A stretch of 47,070 nucleotides of DNA from a bacterium (GTDB lineage: Bacteria; Patescibacteriota; Minisyncoccia; Phycocordibacterales; UBA1550). The DNA is taken from positions 1 through 47,070 of the forward strand of contig JAKANJ010000001.1 in the NCBI GenBank assembly GCA_021823825.1, written 5' to 3'. The notes beneath the pieces were generated by a model that was given only the letters and a program-made list of their open reading frames with translations, did not search any database and was not told the origin of the DNA. The position numbers were made by a program, and so were the translations under genes. The first letter of the stretch is position 1. Each line of letters opens with the position of its first letter. Positions 1 to 8,622 of the stretch are shown here, piece after piece.

Positions 1-1526
1 TTAAAGAGAGTGTCGCCCGTGCGGCTCTCGTCGCACCATTTGAACTTGCAGGGAAAACATTAAAGGTTGGCGTTTTTAAGCCAACAGAAACAAACACAAG
101 AGAAGCACTTGCGGACCTTGCGGAGCGCGGTTACACCATCGAAACCTATCTTGTTTCTCATGCAAGCCTTGAAAAGGTATGGGAACGTTACAAAGAAATT
201 TCCAGTTCAACAAAAAGTGAAGCTGGTGTTGTTGATATCTCAGATGAAAACATGGAGGACCTCGCAGACAGTTTTACGAACCTCTCAGACGTCTCAACCG
301 CCCTTGCTAACGTGATTACCGAGAAGACGGGTCGTCATATTTCAAAAATGTTCAACATTGTTCTTGCGGGTGCAATTGGTATCCGCGCGTCAGATATCCA
401 TGTTGAGCCAGCAGAAGATTCTGTACATATTCGATATCGTGTTGATGGTGTTCTCCATGAAGTTGCAACGCTCCCAACTACGATCTATCGCCAGTTTAGT
501 TCACGTATTAAATTGATGTCTGGGCTTAAACTCAACATAGGAGCAGAGAGCCAAGATGGTCGCTTTAGTATCAAAATGAAAAGTCTTGAGATTGAAATCC
601 GCGTATCACTTATTCCGGGCGCATACGGGGAGGGAGTGGTTATGCGTATTTTGAACCCCCTCTCCATCAATGTCACCTTAGAGGATCTTGGAATGAGCCC
701 TCAACTGCTTGCTATTGTGGACAGGGAAATCAACAAGCCTCACGGGATGATTCTCAACACTGGCCCTACAGGATCAGGTAAAACGACAACTCTCTACGCA
801 TTTCTTAAAAAGATTTATTCTCCGGAAATCAAAATGATGACCATTGAGGACCCTATTGAGTACCACATGAAAGGTGTTTCGCAAACCCAAGTTGAAGAAA
901 AAAAGGGTTACTCATTCCTTGAAGGACTTCGTGCCGCAATGCGCCAGGACCCTGACGTTATCATGGTTGGTGAAATTCGCGATGGTGAAACAGCAAAGGT
1001 CGCAATTAATGCCGCGCTCACTGGCCACATGGTCTTCTCAACACTGCACACCAACACAGCGGCAGGAACAATCCCCCGCCTTATTGAGCTTGGGGTTACC
1101 CCAAAGATTATCAGTTCTGCGCTTACGGTTGCTCTTGCGCAGCGTCTCTCCCGTAAGCTGTGTAGCGTTTGCAAAAAAGAAGACGTCCCAACAAAGGAAG
1201 AGCAAAAAATTATTGATGAAATGGCCGTTCGAATCCAGAAAAAAACAGGAGCTGTTGTACAAACAAAAAAAGTTTGGCGCGCGGTTGGTTGTACAAAATG
1301 TAACAATACTGGGTATAAAGGACGTGTTGGTATTTTTGAAGCCGTACTCATGACATCTGCTATTGAGTCGCTCCTTAACACAATTCCTAGTGAGCGCGAA
1401 ATCAGCGCAGCGGCGGAAGAACAAAAAATTCTCAACATGCAAGAGGATGGTATTGAGAAAATTTTGGCCGGTGTTACCTCCTTTGATGAGGTTGCACGTG
1501 TTGTTGATTTAGGAGAACGAGAATAG
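1..1526 (+). CDS. pilB: Type IV pilus assembly / type II secretion ATPase PilB/GspE (5' end cut by window)
   Basis: Cytoplasmic hexameric ATPase that powers pilin polymerisation for type IV pili. The reading frame is open from base 3, so the N-terminus lies outside the window; the first ATG (252) is internal. Visible parts are the end of an N-terminal MshEN-like region, then the secretion ATPase core with Walker A GPTGSGKT (about 763-786), Asp/His boxes, Walker B followed by the DPDVIMVGEIRD segment, and two CxxC pairs (CSVC, CTKC) typical of the PilB zinc site. The stop is TAG. No other pilus gene is in the window, so the operon probably lies to the left. PilB rather than GspE is inferred from the zinc site and from the frequency of type IV pili in this radiation. 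Confidence 0.93.
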   Translation, partial: KESVARAALVAPFELAGKTLKVGVFKPTETNTREALADLAERGYTIETYLVSHASLEKVWERYKEISSSTKSEAGVVDISDENMEDLADSFTNLSDVSTALANVITEKTGRHISKMFNIVLAGAIGIRASDIHVEPAEDSVHIRYRVDGVLHEVATLPTTIYRQFSSRIKLMSGLKLNIGAESQDGRFSIKMKSLEIEIRVSLIPGAYGEGVVMRILNPLSINVTLEDLGMSPQLLAIVDREINKPHGMILNTGPTGSGKTTTLYAFLKKIYSPEIKMMTIEDPIEYHMKGVSQTQVEEKKGYSFLEGLRAAMRQDPDVIMVGEIRDGETAKVAINAALTGHMVFSTLHTNTAAGTIPRLIELGVTPKIISSALTVALAQRLSRKLCSVCKKEDVPTKEEQKIIDEMAVRIQKKTGAVVQTKKVWRAVGCTKCNNTGYKGRVGIFEAVLMTSAIESLLNTIPSEREISAAAEEQKILNMQEDGIEKILAGVTSFDEVARVVDLGERE

Positions 1527-1577
1527 TGCGCCTAAATTGTTTTTTAGAAGAGAGCGCGGTACTATAAGCAAACGGGA

Positions 1578-1583
1578 TATAAT
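1578..1583 (+). promoter_or_regulatory. -10 box for the structured RNA at 1588
   Basis: A perfect TATAAT lies about 6 nt before the first base of the closing helix of the downstream RNA. No convincing -35 is seen at 16-18 nt spacing. The position places transcription initiation at about 1588-1590. Confidence 0.6.
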
Positions 1584-1587
1584 AAAA

Positions 1588-1760
1588 AATCCCACACATA
1601 AACCCCGAGCGGTTCTCGAATCACAAGGATCCGAGTGAGGAAACGGTCTAAGGATGGTAGTCGTGGTCGTCACACAAGGTGAAGCACCACTACGTCCTCG
1701 TCCGCGACCATGTAGTCCCCGAAGGGTCCAACCGCAAGAGGCTTATGTCTGGGATTTTTT
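1588..1760 (+). ncRNA. Free-standing structured small RNA of about 170 nt, family not recognised
   Basis: The interval between pilB and ruvB folds as a closed rod. The ends pair (AATCCC 1588-1593 with GGGATT 1751-1756; ACATAA 1596-1601 with TTATGT 1743-1748), then GCGGTT 1609-1614 pairs with AACCGC 1730-1735. Inside are a hairpin 1615-1635 (CTCG/CGAG plus ATC/GAT, loop ACAAG), a second hairpin 1657-1693 whose apical loop is again ACAAG, and CCC-GAA-GGG near 1717-1726. The closing helix ends in T6, so it doubles as an intrinsic terminator, and a TATAAT sits just upstream. Size and rod shape recall 6S RNA, but no diagnostic 6S, SRP, tmRNA or RNase P sequence was identified. An attenuator for ruvB is the alternative. 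Confidence 0.55.
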
Positions 1761-1819
1761 AAAACAACAAAATGACCATCAAGTCATTTGTACATACACA
1801 CTAGCACAAAACATTTTTT

Positions 1820-2854
1820 ATGTCAAGTACCCCACCAAACAACCCTTTGCAGAGCTCAAACAAAGAAGATTTTTCATTCCTTGATCAAGCCTTGCGTCCA
1901 AGTCGTTTTGACGAATACGTAGGACAAGAAACAATCAAAAACAATCTTAAAATTCTTCTCCAAGCTGCCCGCGAGCGAGCACATCCGCCAGAACACCTTC
2001 TTTTTTATGGTCCTCCAGGGCTCGGAAAAACAACCCTGGCGCATCTTATCGCAAATGAAATTGGGTGTCAAGTCAAGTCCACTTCTGGTCCAGCCATTGA
2101 AAAAGTTGGGGATTTGGCCTCAATTCTTACAAACCTTTCACCTGGTGATATTCTCTTTATTGATGAAATTCATCGTCTCAATAAAACAATTGAGGAGGTG
2201 CTGTACCCCGCGATGGAGTCTGGTGTTCTTGATATCATTATTGGTAAAGGACCCTCCGCACGTACCATTCAACTCGATTTGCCCCCCTTCACAATGATTG
2301 CAGCTACCACACGTATTGCACTTCTCTCCGCACCGCTTCGTTCTCGGTTCTCTGGTGGAACATTTCGTCTTGAATTTTATACAGATGAAGAAATTGAAAA
2401 GATCGTACACCGCTCTGCGGGTATTCTGGGTGTTACCCTTGTAGACGACGCGGCACGACAAATTGCTGAGAGAAGCCGCTCTACACCAAGAACCGCAAAT
2501 TACTTATTAAAACGAGCTCGTGACTATGCGCAGGTCCAAAAGAGTGACCTTTCATCAAGATCAGTTGTTGAAGCGCTTTCACTCCTTGAAATTGACCATT
2601 TTGGGTTGACTGCTTTGGATAGAAAAATTCTTGAAACGATTGTCCAAAAATTTAATGGTGGGCCAGTTGGTTTAAGCACAATTGCAGCCGCACTTTCTGA
2701 AGAAATGGCAACCATTGAAGAGGTAAATGAGCCTTATTTAATTCAGCGAGGACTCCTTGAGCGAACACCCCGTGGTCGCATCGCTACACGTCTTGCCTAC
2801 GAGCATCTTGGCTTAGAGTACCCAGAAGAACTTGCGAAAAGGTTGTTTTCATAA
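1820..2854 (+). CDS. ruvB: Holliday junction branch-migration ATPase RuvB
   Basis: Motor of the RuvABC resolvasome: hexameric rings pump DNA through a RuvA-held junction. The 344 residues match the usual length. Seen are the N-terminal LRPSRFDEYVGQ segment, Walker A GPPGLGKTT, Walker B ILFIDEIHR, the sensor segment AATTRIALLSAPLRSRF and a C-terminal winged helix (QRGLLERTPRGRIAT). It begins 60 nt after the terminator of the small RNA. ruvC follows after yebC on the same strand; ruvA is not in the window. The start is the first ATG before the conserved core; no clear Shine-Dalgarno is seen. Confidence 0.97.
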   Translation: MSSTPPNNPLQSSNKEDFSFLDQALRPSRFDEYVGQETIKNNLKILLQAARERAHPPEHLLFYGPPGLGKTTLAHLIANEIGCQVKSTSGPAIEKVGDLASILTNLSPGDILFIDEIHRLNKTIEEVLYPAMESGVLDIIIGKGPSARTIQLDLPPFTMIAATTRIALLSAPLRSRFSGGTFRLEFYTDEEIEKIVHRSAGILGVTLVDDAARQIAERSRSTPRTANYLLKRARDYAQVQKSDLSSRSVVEALSLLEIDHFGLTALDRKILETIVQKFNGGPVGLSTIAAALSEEMATIEEVNEPYLIQRGLLERTPRGRIATRLAYEHLGLEYPEELAKRLFS

Positions 2855-2890
2855 TTAAAATTGGGACTATTTAGTTACAAATTTAGGGTA

Positions 2891-2919
2891 TTGTCTCTAT
2901 CTAAATTTTTAGCTATGCT
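2891..2919 (+). promoter_or_regulatory. Promoter of yebC
   Basis: TTGTCT (2891-2896) and TATGCT (2914-2919) are separated by exactly 17 nt, giving a start near 2926 and a leader of only about 16 nt before the ATG at 2942. Confidence 0.6.
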
Positions 2920-2941
2920 GGCAGTATAAAATATACATATC

Positions 2942-3472
2942 ATGTCAGGACACAATAAATGGTCACAAATTAAGAATAAAAAAGCTGTAACGGACAGCAA
3001 AAGAAGTAAGATTTTTGGTAAATACTCAAAACTTATAGCTCTTGAGGCAAAGAAGTCTGCTGGAAACATGGCTTCTTCGGGGCTTCGTGCTGTTATTGAG
3101 CGCGCTCGTAAAGACAATATGTCCAACGATCTTATTGACCGGGCGGTGAAAAAAGGCGCTGGTGGCGATGCGGGGAACATGGAGGCAGTACTCTACGAAG
3201 CTTATGGTCCTGGGGGGTGTGCCATTCTCATTGAAGGGCTGACAGATAATAAGAACCGCACTGTCGCAGAAATAAAACATCTTCTTTCAAAACATAATCT
3301 TGCTCTTGCCGGTCAAGGTGCGGCAATTTGGGCGTTTACAAAAACATCAGAAGGTTATGAGCCCCAAACCACTGTTACTCTTTCTGAGGAAGACGGTGAG
3401 GCGCTCTCTACCCTCCTTGAGGAGCTTGATGACCACGATGATGTTCAGGAAGTGTACACAAACGCCGAATAA
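2942..3472 (+). CDS. yebC: YebC/PmpR-family protein, shortened form
   Basis: The YebC family comprises DNA-binding regulators, with recent evidence that members help ribosomes through difficult sequences. The N-terminus is canonical (MSGHNKWSQIK, then a Lys-rich helical domain) and the C-terminus is canonical (LDDHDDVQEVYTNAE). At 176 residues it lacks about 60 of the usual roughly 240: after the AIWAF segment (about residue 130) the chain jumps almost directly to the final helix, so most of one alpha/beta domain is missing without any frame disruption. It sits between ruvB and ruvC, the common genomic context of this family. Confidence 0.93.
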   Translation: MSGHNKWSQIKNKKAVTDSKRSKIFGKYSKLIALEAKKSAGNMASSGLRAVIERARKDNMSNDLIDRAVKKGAGGDAGNMEAVLYEAYGPGGCAILIEGLTDNKNRTVAEIKHLLSKHNLALAGQGAAIWAFTKTSEGYEPQTTVTLSEEDGEALSTLLEELDDHDDVQEVYTNAE

Positions 3473-3541
3473 TTTTTTACAACCCCTAAGACCACTTTTC
3501 CTTTTTGCCGTTTTTTAATTTTGTCGTGTTACACTATTGTC

Positions 3542-4024
3542 ATGCGAATCATTGCAATTGATCCTGGGTATGAGCGTCTCGGTATTGCGATTCTTTCTCG
3601 TGGCGATAATGGTGAGAAAAAAGAGACACTTCTTTTTTCAGAGTGTTATAAAACAAAATCCTCGCTAAATTTTTTTGACCGTCTTGAGCTTATTGGACGT
3701 GAGGTTGAGCGTGTCGTGCGTGAATACTCTCCCAAAGCTCTTGCTATTGAAAACTTGTTCATTGAGACAAACCAAAAAACGGCAATGCGCGTTGCGGAAG
3801 CGCGCGGGGCGATTTTGTACCAAGCTCGTGTTTTAGGCTTAGAAATTTTTGAATATACACCCCTGCAAATCAAAGTGGCAACAACAAGCTACGGCCGCGC
3901 CTCAAAAGAGCAGGTAATGACTATGGTTCGCCAGCTTGTTTCAGGTGCGAATAACATAAAACAAGATGATGAGATGGACGCAATTGCAATTGGCCTTACT
4001 CATTTTGCCTACGAGAAGCCATAA
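3542..4024 (+). CDS. ruvC: Holliday junction resolvase RuvC
   Basis: Dimeric endonuclease that cuts Holliday junctions symmetrically. The 160-residue product shows the RNase H-fold catalytic acids: Asp in IAIDPGYERLG, Glu in the AIENLF segment, and the Asp pair in KQDDEMDAIAIGL. The ATG at 3542 is chosen over an in-frame upstream one (3521) because the protein then begins MRIIAIDPG like its relatives and a TACACT -10 box (3530-3535) lies 6 nt before this ATG. It runs in the same direction as yebC, 69 nt downstream. Confidence 0.95.
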   Translation: MRIIAIDPGYERLGIAILSRGDNGEKKETLLFSECYKTKSSLNFFDRLELIGREVERVVREYSPKALAIENLFIETNQKTAMRVAEARGAILYQARVLGLEIFEYTPLQIKVATTSYGRASKEQVMTMVRQLVSGANNIKQDDEMDAIAIGLTHFAYEKP

Positions 4025-4074
4025 AAAGCTATATTTTACAAGGTTTTTGATGTTTTTTACCCATCGTCCACAGG

Positions 4075-4129
4075 TTATCCACAGGTGGCAATAAATAGCC
4101 TTGCAGAGAAAAACTCTTTTTGCTACAAC
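4075..4129 (+). promoter_or_regulatory. Consensus DnaA box and promoter upstream of the acidic protein gene
   Basis: TTATCCACA at 4075-4083 is a perfect DnaA box. It precedes a candidate promoter, TTGCAG 4101-4106 and TACAAC 4124-4129 with 17 nt spacing. The site is about 6 kb from dnaA, so DnaA-responsive control or a DnaA titration site is possible. Confidence 0.45.
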
Positions 4130-4186
4130 TATGTGGTCTGGAGCAAAAATCCTCTCCAAAGACAACTAATTTTTAAACATTATAAT

Positions 4187-4324
4187 ATGAGCGACGAAGA
4201 AATAATTGAAATTAACCCAGATGAACTTGATGAGAACGAACTCTTTTTAGATGATGATCTTGATATGGAAGAGGAATTGGATGAAAATGAAGACCTTGGT
4301 ATAAATTTTGGTCTTGATGAATAG
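4187..4324 (+). CDS. Small highly acidic protein (45 aa), function unknown
   Basis: Not recognised as a named family. From the ATG at 4187 the product is MSDEEIIEINPDELDENELF and onward, over half Asp/Glu, with no Cys, Lys or Arg visible. A longer in-frame ATG exists at 4085, but that extension (MAINSLAEKNSF...) has quite different composition and overlaps the presumed promoter, so the short form is preferred. It is followed at once by a strong terminator, so it is an independent short transcript. Such chains commonly bind basic partners or mimic nucleic acid, but no role is demonstrated. Confidence 0.6.
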   Translation: MSDEEIIEINPDELDENELFLDDDLDMEEELDENEDLGINFGLDE

Positions 4325-4340
4325 TGATTGCTATATTGCA

Positions 4341-4373
4341 AACAAAAACCGGCTTCAGCGCCGGTTTTTTGTT
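4341..4373. terminator. Bidirectional terminator between the acidic gene and tyrS
   Basis: An A-run, CCGGC / GCCGG stem with a 6-nt loop, and T6. The flanking A and T runs allow it to serve both the rightward acidic gene and the leftward tyrS gene. Confidence 0.8.
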
Positions 4374-4374
4374 T

Positions 4375-5703
4375 CTAGTCTACCTGGACGAAACGCCTCT
4401 TCCCTATTTTATAAACACCAGGCGCTGCAGGTTTGTTAAAATCTGTAATTTTTTCTTCTCCTCCTTCTTTTAACAATTTTACTGCACCCTCATCCACGAG
4501 TCGCCTCCATTCACTTTTTGAAGAGAGTATTTCAGCGCGAACAAGTAGCTCTGAAAGAAGTTCCCCATTTTTCGCGGTTATTTTTTCTACCTCATCAGGG
4601 ATTTCTTTTTTTTGAAATGTCGCAATGAACACATCACGTGCCTTTGTCGCATTTTGGGAACCGTGATAAATAGAGACGATTTCCTCTGCGAGGTTGAGCT
4701 TAATGTCTCGTGGGTTTGTTTTTGCGTCTTTAAGTTTTTTCTCAATTTCCTCAACCCTTTTTGCGTCAGCAGAAGTACAAAGTTTGTAGTAGTTTAGAAT
4801 TACCGTGTCAGGAATAGACATAATTTTCCCAAAAATGTTTGTTGGGTCCTCACTGATGCCAATATAGTTATCGAGGCTCTTGCTCATTTTTTCTTTACCG
4901 TCGGTTCCCACAAGAATATCCATGCTCATTACCGCTTGCTCTGGTTGTGAGCTCGCTCTCATCACCTCGCGCCCCATAAGCATGTTGAATGTTTGGTCTG
5001 TACCGCCTATTTCCATACTACAATCCCCATATATCTTGTACAAAACATCAGAATCAATGCCTTGAAGCACGGGGTAAAGCATCTCATGCATAAAAAGTGG
5101 CCGCCCCTCTTTAATTCGCTCCTGGAACATGTCTCGCTCTATGAGTTGTGCTTGTGTTATATGTTTAAGCATCCAAAGAAGCCCCCTTAGGGTAACTCCA
5201 TGAACCGCGGTCTTACCAAGATGTGTTTTTTGCATCCTTGTGTTCTCATAAAGTTGAGATTTCTCTGCAAATGAGCCGCCTTCAAGATCTGTAACTGAAT
5301 AAAACCAGTCGGAATTTCGTATCCAGGAAAACACTTGGGGGTCGGTAGATAATATTTTACCTACCTGACTCAAATAACTCTCCATGTTTGCCTCAACCTC
5401 TTTTTGCTCAATCTCTGGCCGCACTTTACTTTTTCCAGTTGGGTCGCCGATTGATGCCGTAAAGTCTCCAACAAGAAAAACAACCTTGCATCCGATATTT
5501 TGGAATTTGCGTAATTTTTGAAGTACAACCGCGTGGCCAAGGTGTAGGTCGGGGCGTGTTGGGTCTACGCCAAATTTTATAATAATTTCCCCCACATCCT
5601 CGCCCTTTATTTTTTTGAGTAGTTTTTCTTTAAATGTGCCGTTTGGATCAACAAATGTTGCAACTCCTCGCGTTAGTAGGTCGTCTAATTCTTCAACTTT
5701 CAT
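4375..5703 (-). CDS. tyrS: Tyrosyl-tRNA synthetase
   Basis: Class I synthetase that charges tRNA-Tyr. The 442-residue chain has the Rossmann core with HLGH (the HIGH motif) in PTRPDLHLGHAVVL, a tyrosine-pocket region containing GGTDQTFNML, the KMSKS loop (EKMSKSLDN) and a C-terminal S4-like RNA-binding domain ending KRRFVQVD. It is leftward, divergent from the PBP gene 121 bp away and convergent with the acidic gene across the terminator. The ATG is preceded by a GGGG stretch and a TATGAT hexamer. Confidence 0.96.
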   Translation of the reverse strand: MKVEELDDLLTRGVATFVDPNGTFKEKLLKKIKGEDVGEIIIKFGVDPTRPDLHLGHAVVLQKLRKFQNIGCKVVFLVGDFTASIGDPTGKSKVRPEIEQKEVEANMESYLSQVGKILSTDPQVFSWIRNSDWFYSVTDLEGGSFAEKSQLYENTRMQKTHLGKTAVHGVTLRGLLWMLKHITQAQLIERDMFQERIKEGRPLFMHEMLYPVLQGIDSDVLYKIYGDCSMEIGGTDQTFNMLMGREVMRASSQPEQAVMSMDILVGTDGKEKMSKSLDNYIGISEDPTNIFGKIMSIPDTVILNYYKLCTSADAKRVEEIEKKLKDAKTNPRDIKLNLAEEIVSIYHGSQNATKARDVFIATFQKKEIPDEVEKITAKNGELLSELLVRAEILSSKSEWRRLVDEGAVKLLKEGGEEKITDFNKPAAPGVYKIGKRRFVQVD

Positions 5704-5807
5704 GTCCCCACTTTATCATAAATATAAACTATTGCCAATAAAATATTATTGTGGTACAGTCGCAATTCAACAACCATTTTTAAAAAGACTCTTTTTTATT
5801 TTTGTTG

Positions 5808-5813
5808 TATAAT
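5808..5813 (+). promoter_or_regulatory. -10 box of the PBP gene
   Basis: A perfect TATAAT 11 nt before the ATG at 5825 gives a leader of only about 5 nt. No clear -35. Confidence 0.5.
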
Positions 5814-5824
5814 ATAGCAACTAT

Positions 5825-8362
5825 ATGGCTCCTAAAAAACCCTCGCCTTTCATTAAAAAACAGCTTCATTTCCTTTCTCGCCACAAAAAAACAATCTTCC
5901 TTTTTTTTGTAGGATGTTTCTTCCTTTCAGCAGGAGCCTTTCTCTTGTGGGCATCGTTTATACCTCTTCCTGATTTTAATACTTTTAAAGACAGTAAAGT
6001 TGTAGAATCAACCCAAATTTATGATCGCACGGGTAAAATTCTTTTATACGACGTGCATCAAAATGTACAACGGACCGTTGTCCCCTTTGAAGATATTTCC
6101 CCTTGGCTTAAAAAGGCTGTGGTTTCAATTGAAGACTCTGGCTTCTACACCCATGGCCCTATTAGCTACACAGGACTCGCACGGGCAATCCTTTTCCTTG
6201 GAACGCGTGGTGGTGGGTCTACAATAACTCAGCAGGTTGTTAAAAAAACATTTCTTACTGATGACAAACTTATAACGAGAAAATTAAAGGAAATTGTTTT
6301 ATCGTTTAAGCTTGAGCAAGCATACACAAAAGATCAAATTCTCGGCCTCTATCTCAATGAAATTCCTTATGGAGGAAATATTTATGGGGTTGGACAAGCA
6401 AGCAGTGCATTTTTTGGTGTTGACCCAAAGGATCTCACTCTTGCTGAATCTGCATACCTTGCCGCTATCCCAAATGCTCCAACTTATTATTCACCCTACG
6501 GAAACCATAGGGATAAGCTTGATGAACGAAAGAATCTTGTTTTAAAGCAAATGCTTGATCTTGGCTATATTGATAACACAACATACCAACAAGCACTCAC
6601 AGAGAAAGTTACTTTCCTTCCTCGACAATCAACGGGTATTAAAGCTCCTCATTTTGTTGAGTGGGTAAAAGAGTATCTTGCAAATAAATATGGCGAACAA
6701 GCGGTTGAGGAAAATGGTTATAAGGTGATTACAACACTTGATTATACCCTTCAACAAAAAGCTGAGGATGTTATTGCTCAGTATGGCCCAAGTGTTGAAA
6801 AGAACTATAACGCAAAAAATATGGGGCTTATTGCTATTGACCCCAAAACGGGGCAAGTTCTTGCAATGGTGGGTTCTCGTAATTATTTTGATGTGCAAAA
6901 CCAGGGGAACTTTAACGTTACCCTTGCCGCAAACCGTCAACCAGGATCAACGTTTAAACCATTCGTGTACGCTACTGCTTTTATGAAGGGGTATACACCA
7001 GAAACAACGGTGTTTGACCTTCCTACAAACTTCAGCACAAACTGCGACGCTCACGGTGTTCCCCTCTCTCCCAATATTAAACCGTCAGATTGTTATATGC
7101 CGGTAAACTTTGATGGAAAATTCCTTGGTCCGGTTTCTCTTCGTGACGCACTTGCACAATCAAGAAATGTCCCATCAGTAAAAGTGTTATATCTTGCTGG
7201 GCTTAATGACTCTCTTAATACTGCAAAAAAAATGGGGGTTACAAATTTGGGTCCTGCTTCTCAATATGGGTTAACGCTTGTACTTGGTGGAGGGGAAGTT
7301 TCACTTATTGATATGACGAGTGCATATGGAGTTTTTGCAAATGATGGGGTTAGAAACCCGATTCAGTCAATCCTTAGTGTTGAAGATAAAAATGGAAATA
7401 TTGTTGAGCAGTATCAACCATCAAGCGAACAAGTGATTCCGAGTGAGGTTGCTCGTAAAATCACAAACATTTTAGCTGATAATGTTGCCCGAACACCAGA
7501 ATTTGGAGCAAACTCTGCGCTTTATTTCCCCAACCATGATGTTGCGGTAAAAACAGGTACAACAAATGATTATCGTGATGTCTGGACAATTGGATACACA
7601 CCGGATATTGCTGTTGGTATGTGGGCAGGAAATAACGACAACTCACCAATGCAAAAGAATATTGCAGGGTTTATTATTGCTCCAGTTTGGCATGCTTTTA
7701 TGGAAGAGGCGCTAAAACTTACCCCTGACGAACATTTTATCCCGCCTGCACCAGAAGATTTAACCACGCTTCCTGCTCCTCTTGCGGGAATCTGGCAAGG
7801 TGGTGAAAAATATATTATTGACACGGTTTCAGGTAAGCTTGCAACGCCAAATACACCAGAAGAAACAAAAAAGGTTGTTGTTGTCCCCGATGTGCACTCA
7901 ATTTTGTATTGGGTAAACAAAGACAATCCACTTGGACCACCCCCTGTAAACCCTCAAAATGACCCACAATTCAATCTTTGGGAAACACCAGTGCGTGAGT
8001 GGGTTGCTAAACAAAACATCAAGGAAGGCGATCGTAGTGGCATTCCAACCACATATGATGATGTCCATGTACCAGCGACGGCACCAAATCTTTCTGTTAC
8101 AGGTTCAGACCTCACACAACCCCATAATGCGAATGAGGTATTAAACCTCGTGGTGGCAAACACAAATATTTATCCATTAAAGAAGGCGACTCTTTATATT
8201 AATGGTCAGTTTGTAGAGGAAAAAGATAGTGAACCTTTTTCTTTCACTTTTACTCCATCAAATATTCCTTACATTTCAACAAATAATACCGTTTCTATTG
8301 TTGCGTATGATTCCATATATAATAAGGCTGTATTTACCGCACAATTAGCAGTACAACAATAG
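5825..8362 (+). CDS. Class A penicillin-binding protein (bifunctional transglycosylase/transpeptidase)
   Basis: Polymerises and cross-links peptidoglycan outside the membrane. The 845-residue chain has a basic N-terminus, one membrane anchor (about 24-46), a glycosyltransferase family 51 domain with Glu103 in SIEDSGFYTHG and GGSTITQQ, then a transpeptidase domain with Ser375-Thr-Phe-Lys, SRN at 446-448 and KTG at 576-578. A C-terminal region (about 760-845) looks like an Ig-like fold. All catalytic motifs are intact. The gene converges with the dciA-like gene (5 bp gap). Confidence 0.96.
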   Translation: MAPKKPSPFIKKQLHFLSRHKKTIFLFFVGCFFLSAGAFLLWASFIPLPDFNTFKDSKVVESTQIYDRTGKILLYDVHQNVQRTVVPFEDISPWLKKAVVSIEDSGFYTHGPISYTGLARAILFLGTRGGGSTITQQVVKKTFLTDDKLITRKLKEIVLSFKLEQAYTKDQILGLYLNEIPYGGNIYGVGQASSAFFGVDPKDLTLAESAYLAAIPNAPTYYSPYGNHRDKLDERKNLVLKQMLDLGYIDNTTYQQALTEKVTFLPRQSTGIKAPHFVEWVKEYLANKYGEQAVEENGYKVITTLDYTLQQKAEDVIAQYGPSVEKNYNAKNMGLIAIDPKTGQVLAMVGSRNYFDVQNQGNFNVTLAANRQPGSTFKPFVYATAFMKGYTPETTVFDLPTNFSTNCDAHGVPLSPNIKPSDCYMPVNFDGKFLGPVSLRDALAQSRNVPSVKVLYLAGLNDSLNTAKKMGVTNLGPASQYGLTLVLGGGEVSLIDMTSAYGVFANDGVRNPIQSILSVEDKNGNIVEQYQPSSEQVIPSEVARKITNILADNVARTPEFGANSALYFPNHDVAVKTGTTNDYRDVWTIGYTPDIAVGMWAGNNDNSPMQKNIAGFIIAPVWHAFMEEALKLTPDEHFIPPAPEDLTTLPAPLAGIWQGGEKYIIDTVSGKLATPNTPEETKKVVVVPDVHSILYWVNKDNPLGPPPVNPQNDPQFNLWETPVREWVAKQNIKEGDRSGIPTTYDDVHVPATAPNLSVTGSDLTQPHNANEVLNLVVANTNIYPLKKATLYINGQFVEEKDSEPFSFTFTPSNIPYISTNNTVSIVAYDSIYNKAVFTAQLAVQQ

Positions 8363-8367
8363 TTTTA

Positions 8368-8622
8368 TTATTGAATCTCTGTATAAACACCTTCCCCTAG
8401 AGCCTTCTCTATTTGTTTTAATAGCTTGTTTTTTTGAAGAATTATTTCTGTTTTTATTATTGGGGGTGTTTTAATTAAAATTGTTTTTTTTGATAGTGTA
8501 ATTTGGTTGATTTTTACTGGTAGGCTCGCTTTATTAAAGATCTCTATTATTGCTTCTTTTTTAACCTTCTCTGTATTAGGAAGGTTTCTAAAGCGCTCTA
8601 ATAGTTGTTGAATAGGAATCAT
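8368..8622 (-). CDS. Small DciA/DUF721-like protein (putative replicative helicase loader)
   Basis: The 84-residue product has an amphipathic N-terminus and a beta-rich segment followed by a Leu/Lys helix (TILIKTPPIIKTEIILQKNK), which resembles the DUF721/DciA core. DciA is the widespread loader of DnaB helicase in bacteria lacking DnaC/DnaI. Its ATG overlaps the dnaN stop region by one base, so it is translationally coupled to dnaN and completes a dnaA-dnaN-dciA order in the slot where recF and a DUF721 gene often lie. The assignment rests on pattern and context; the protein is shorter than typical DciA. Confidence 0.6.
   Translation of the reverse strand: MIPIQQLLERFRNLPNTEKVKKEAIIEIFNKASLPVKINQITLSKKTILIKTPPIIKTEIILQKNKLLKQIEKALGEGVYTEIQ

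Noticed and set aside
1636..1746. RNase P RNA resemblance (GAGGAAA at 1637 and GGCTTAT at 1740)
   Set aside because: The RNA is only about 170 nt and the helix connectivity around these bases does not form the P4 arrangement.
1654..1884. 76-codon plus-strand ORF
   Set aside because: Overlaps the structured RNA and the start of ruvB; its composition is Val/Arg/Pro-biased noise.
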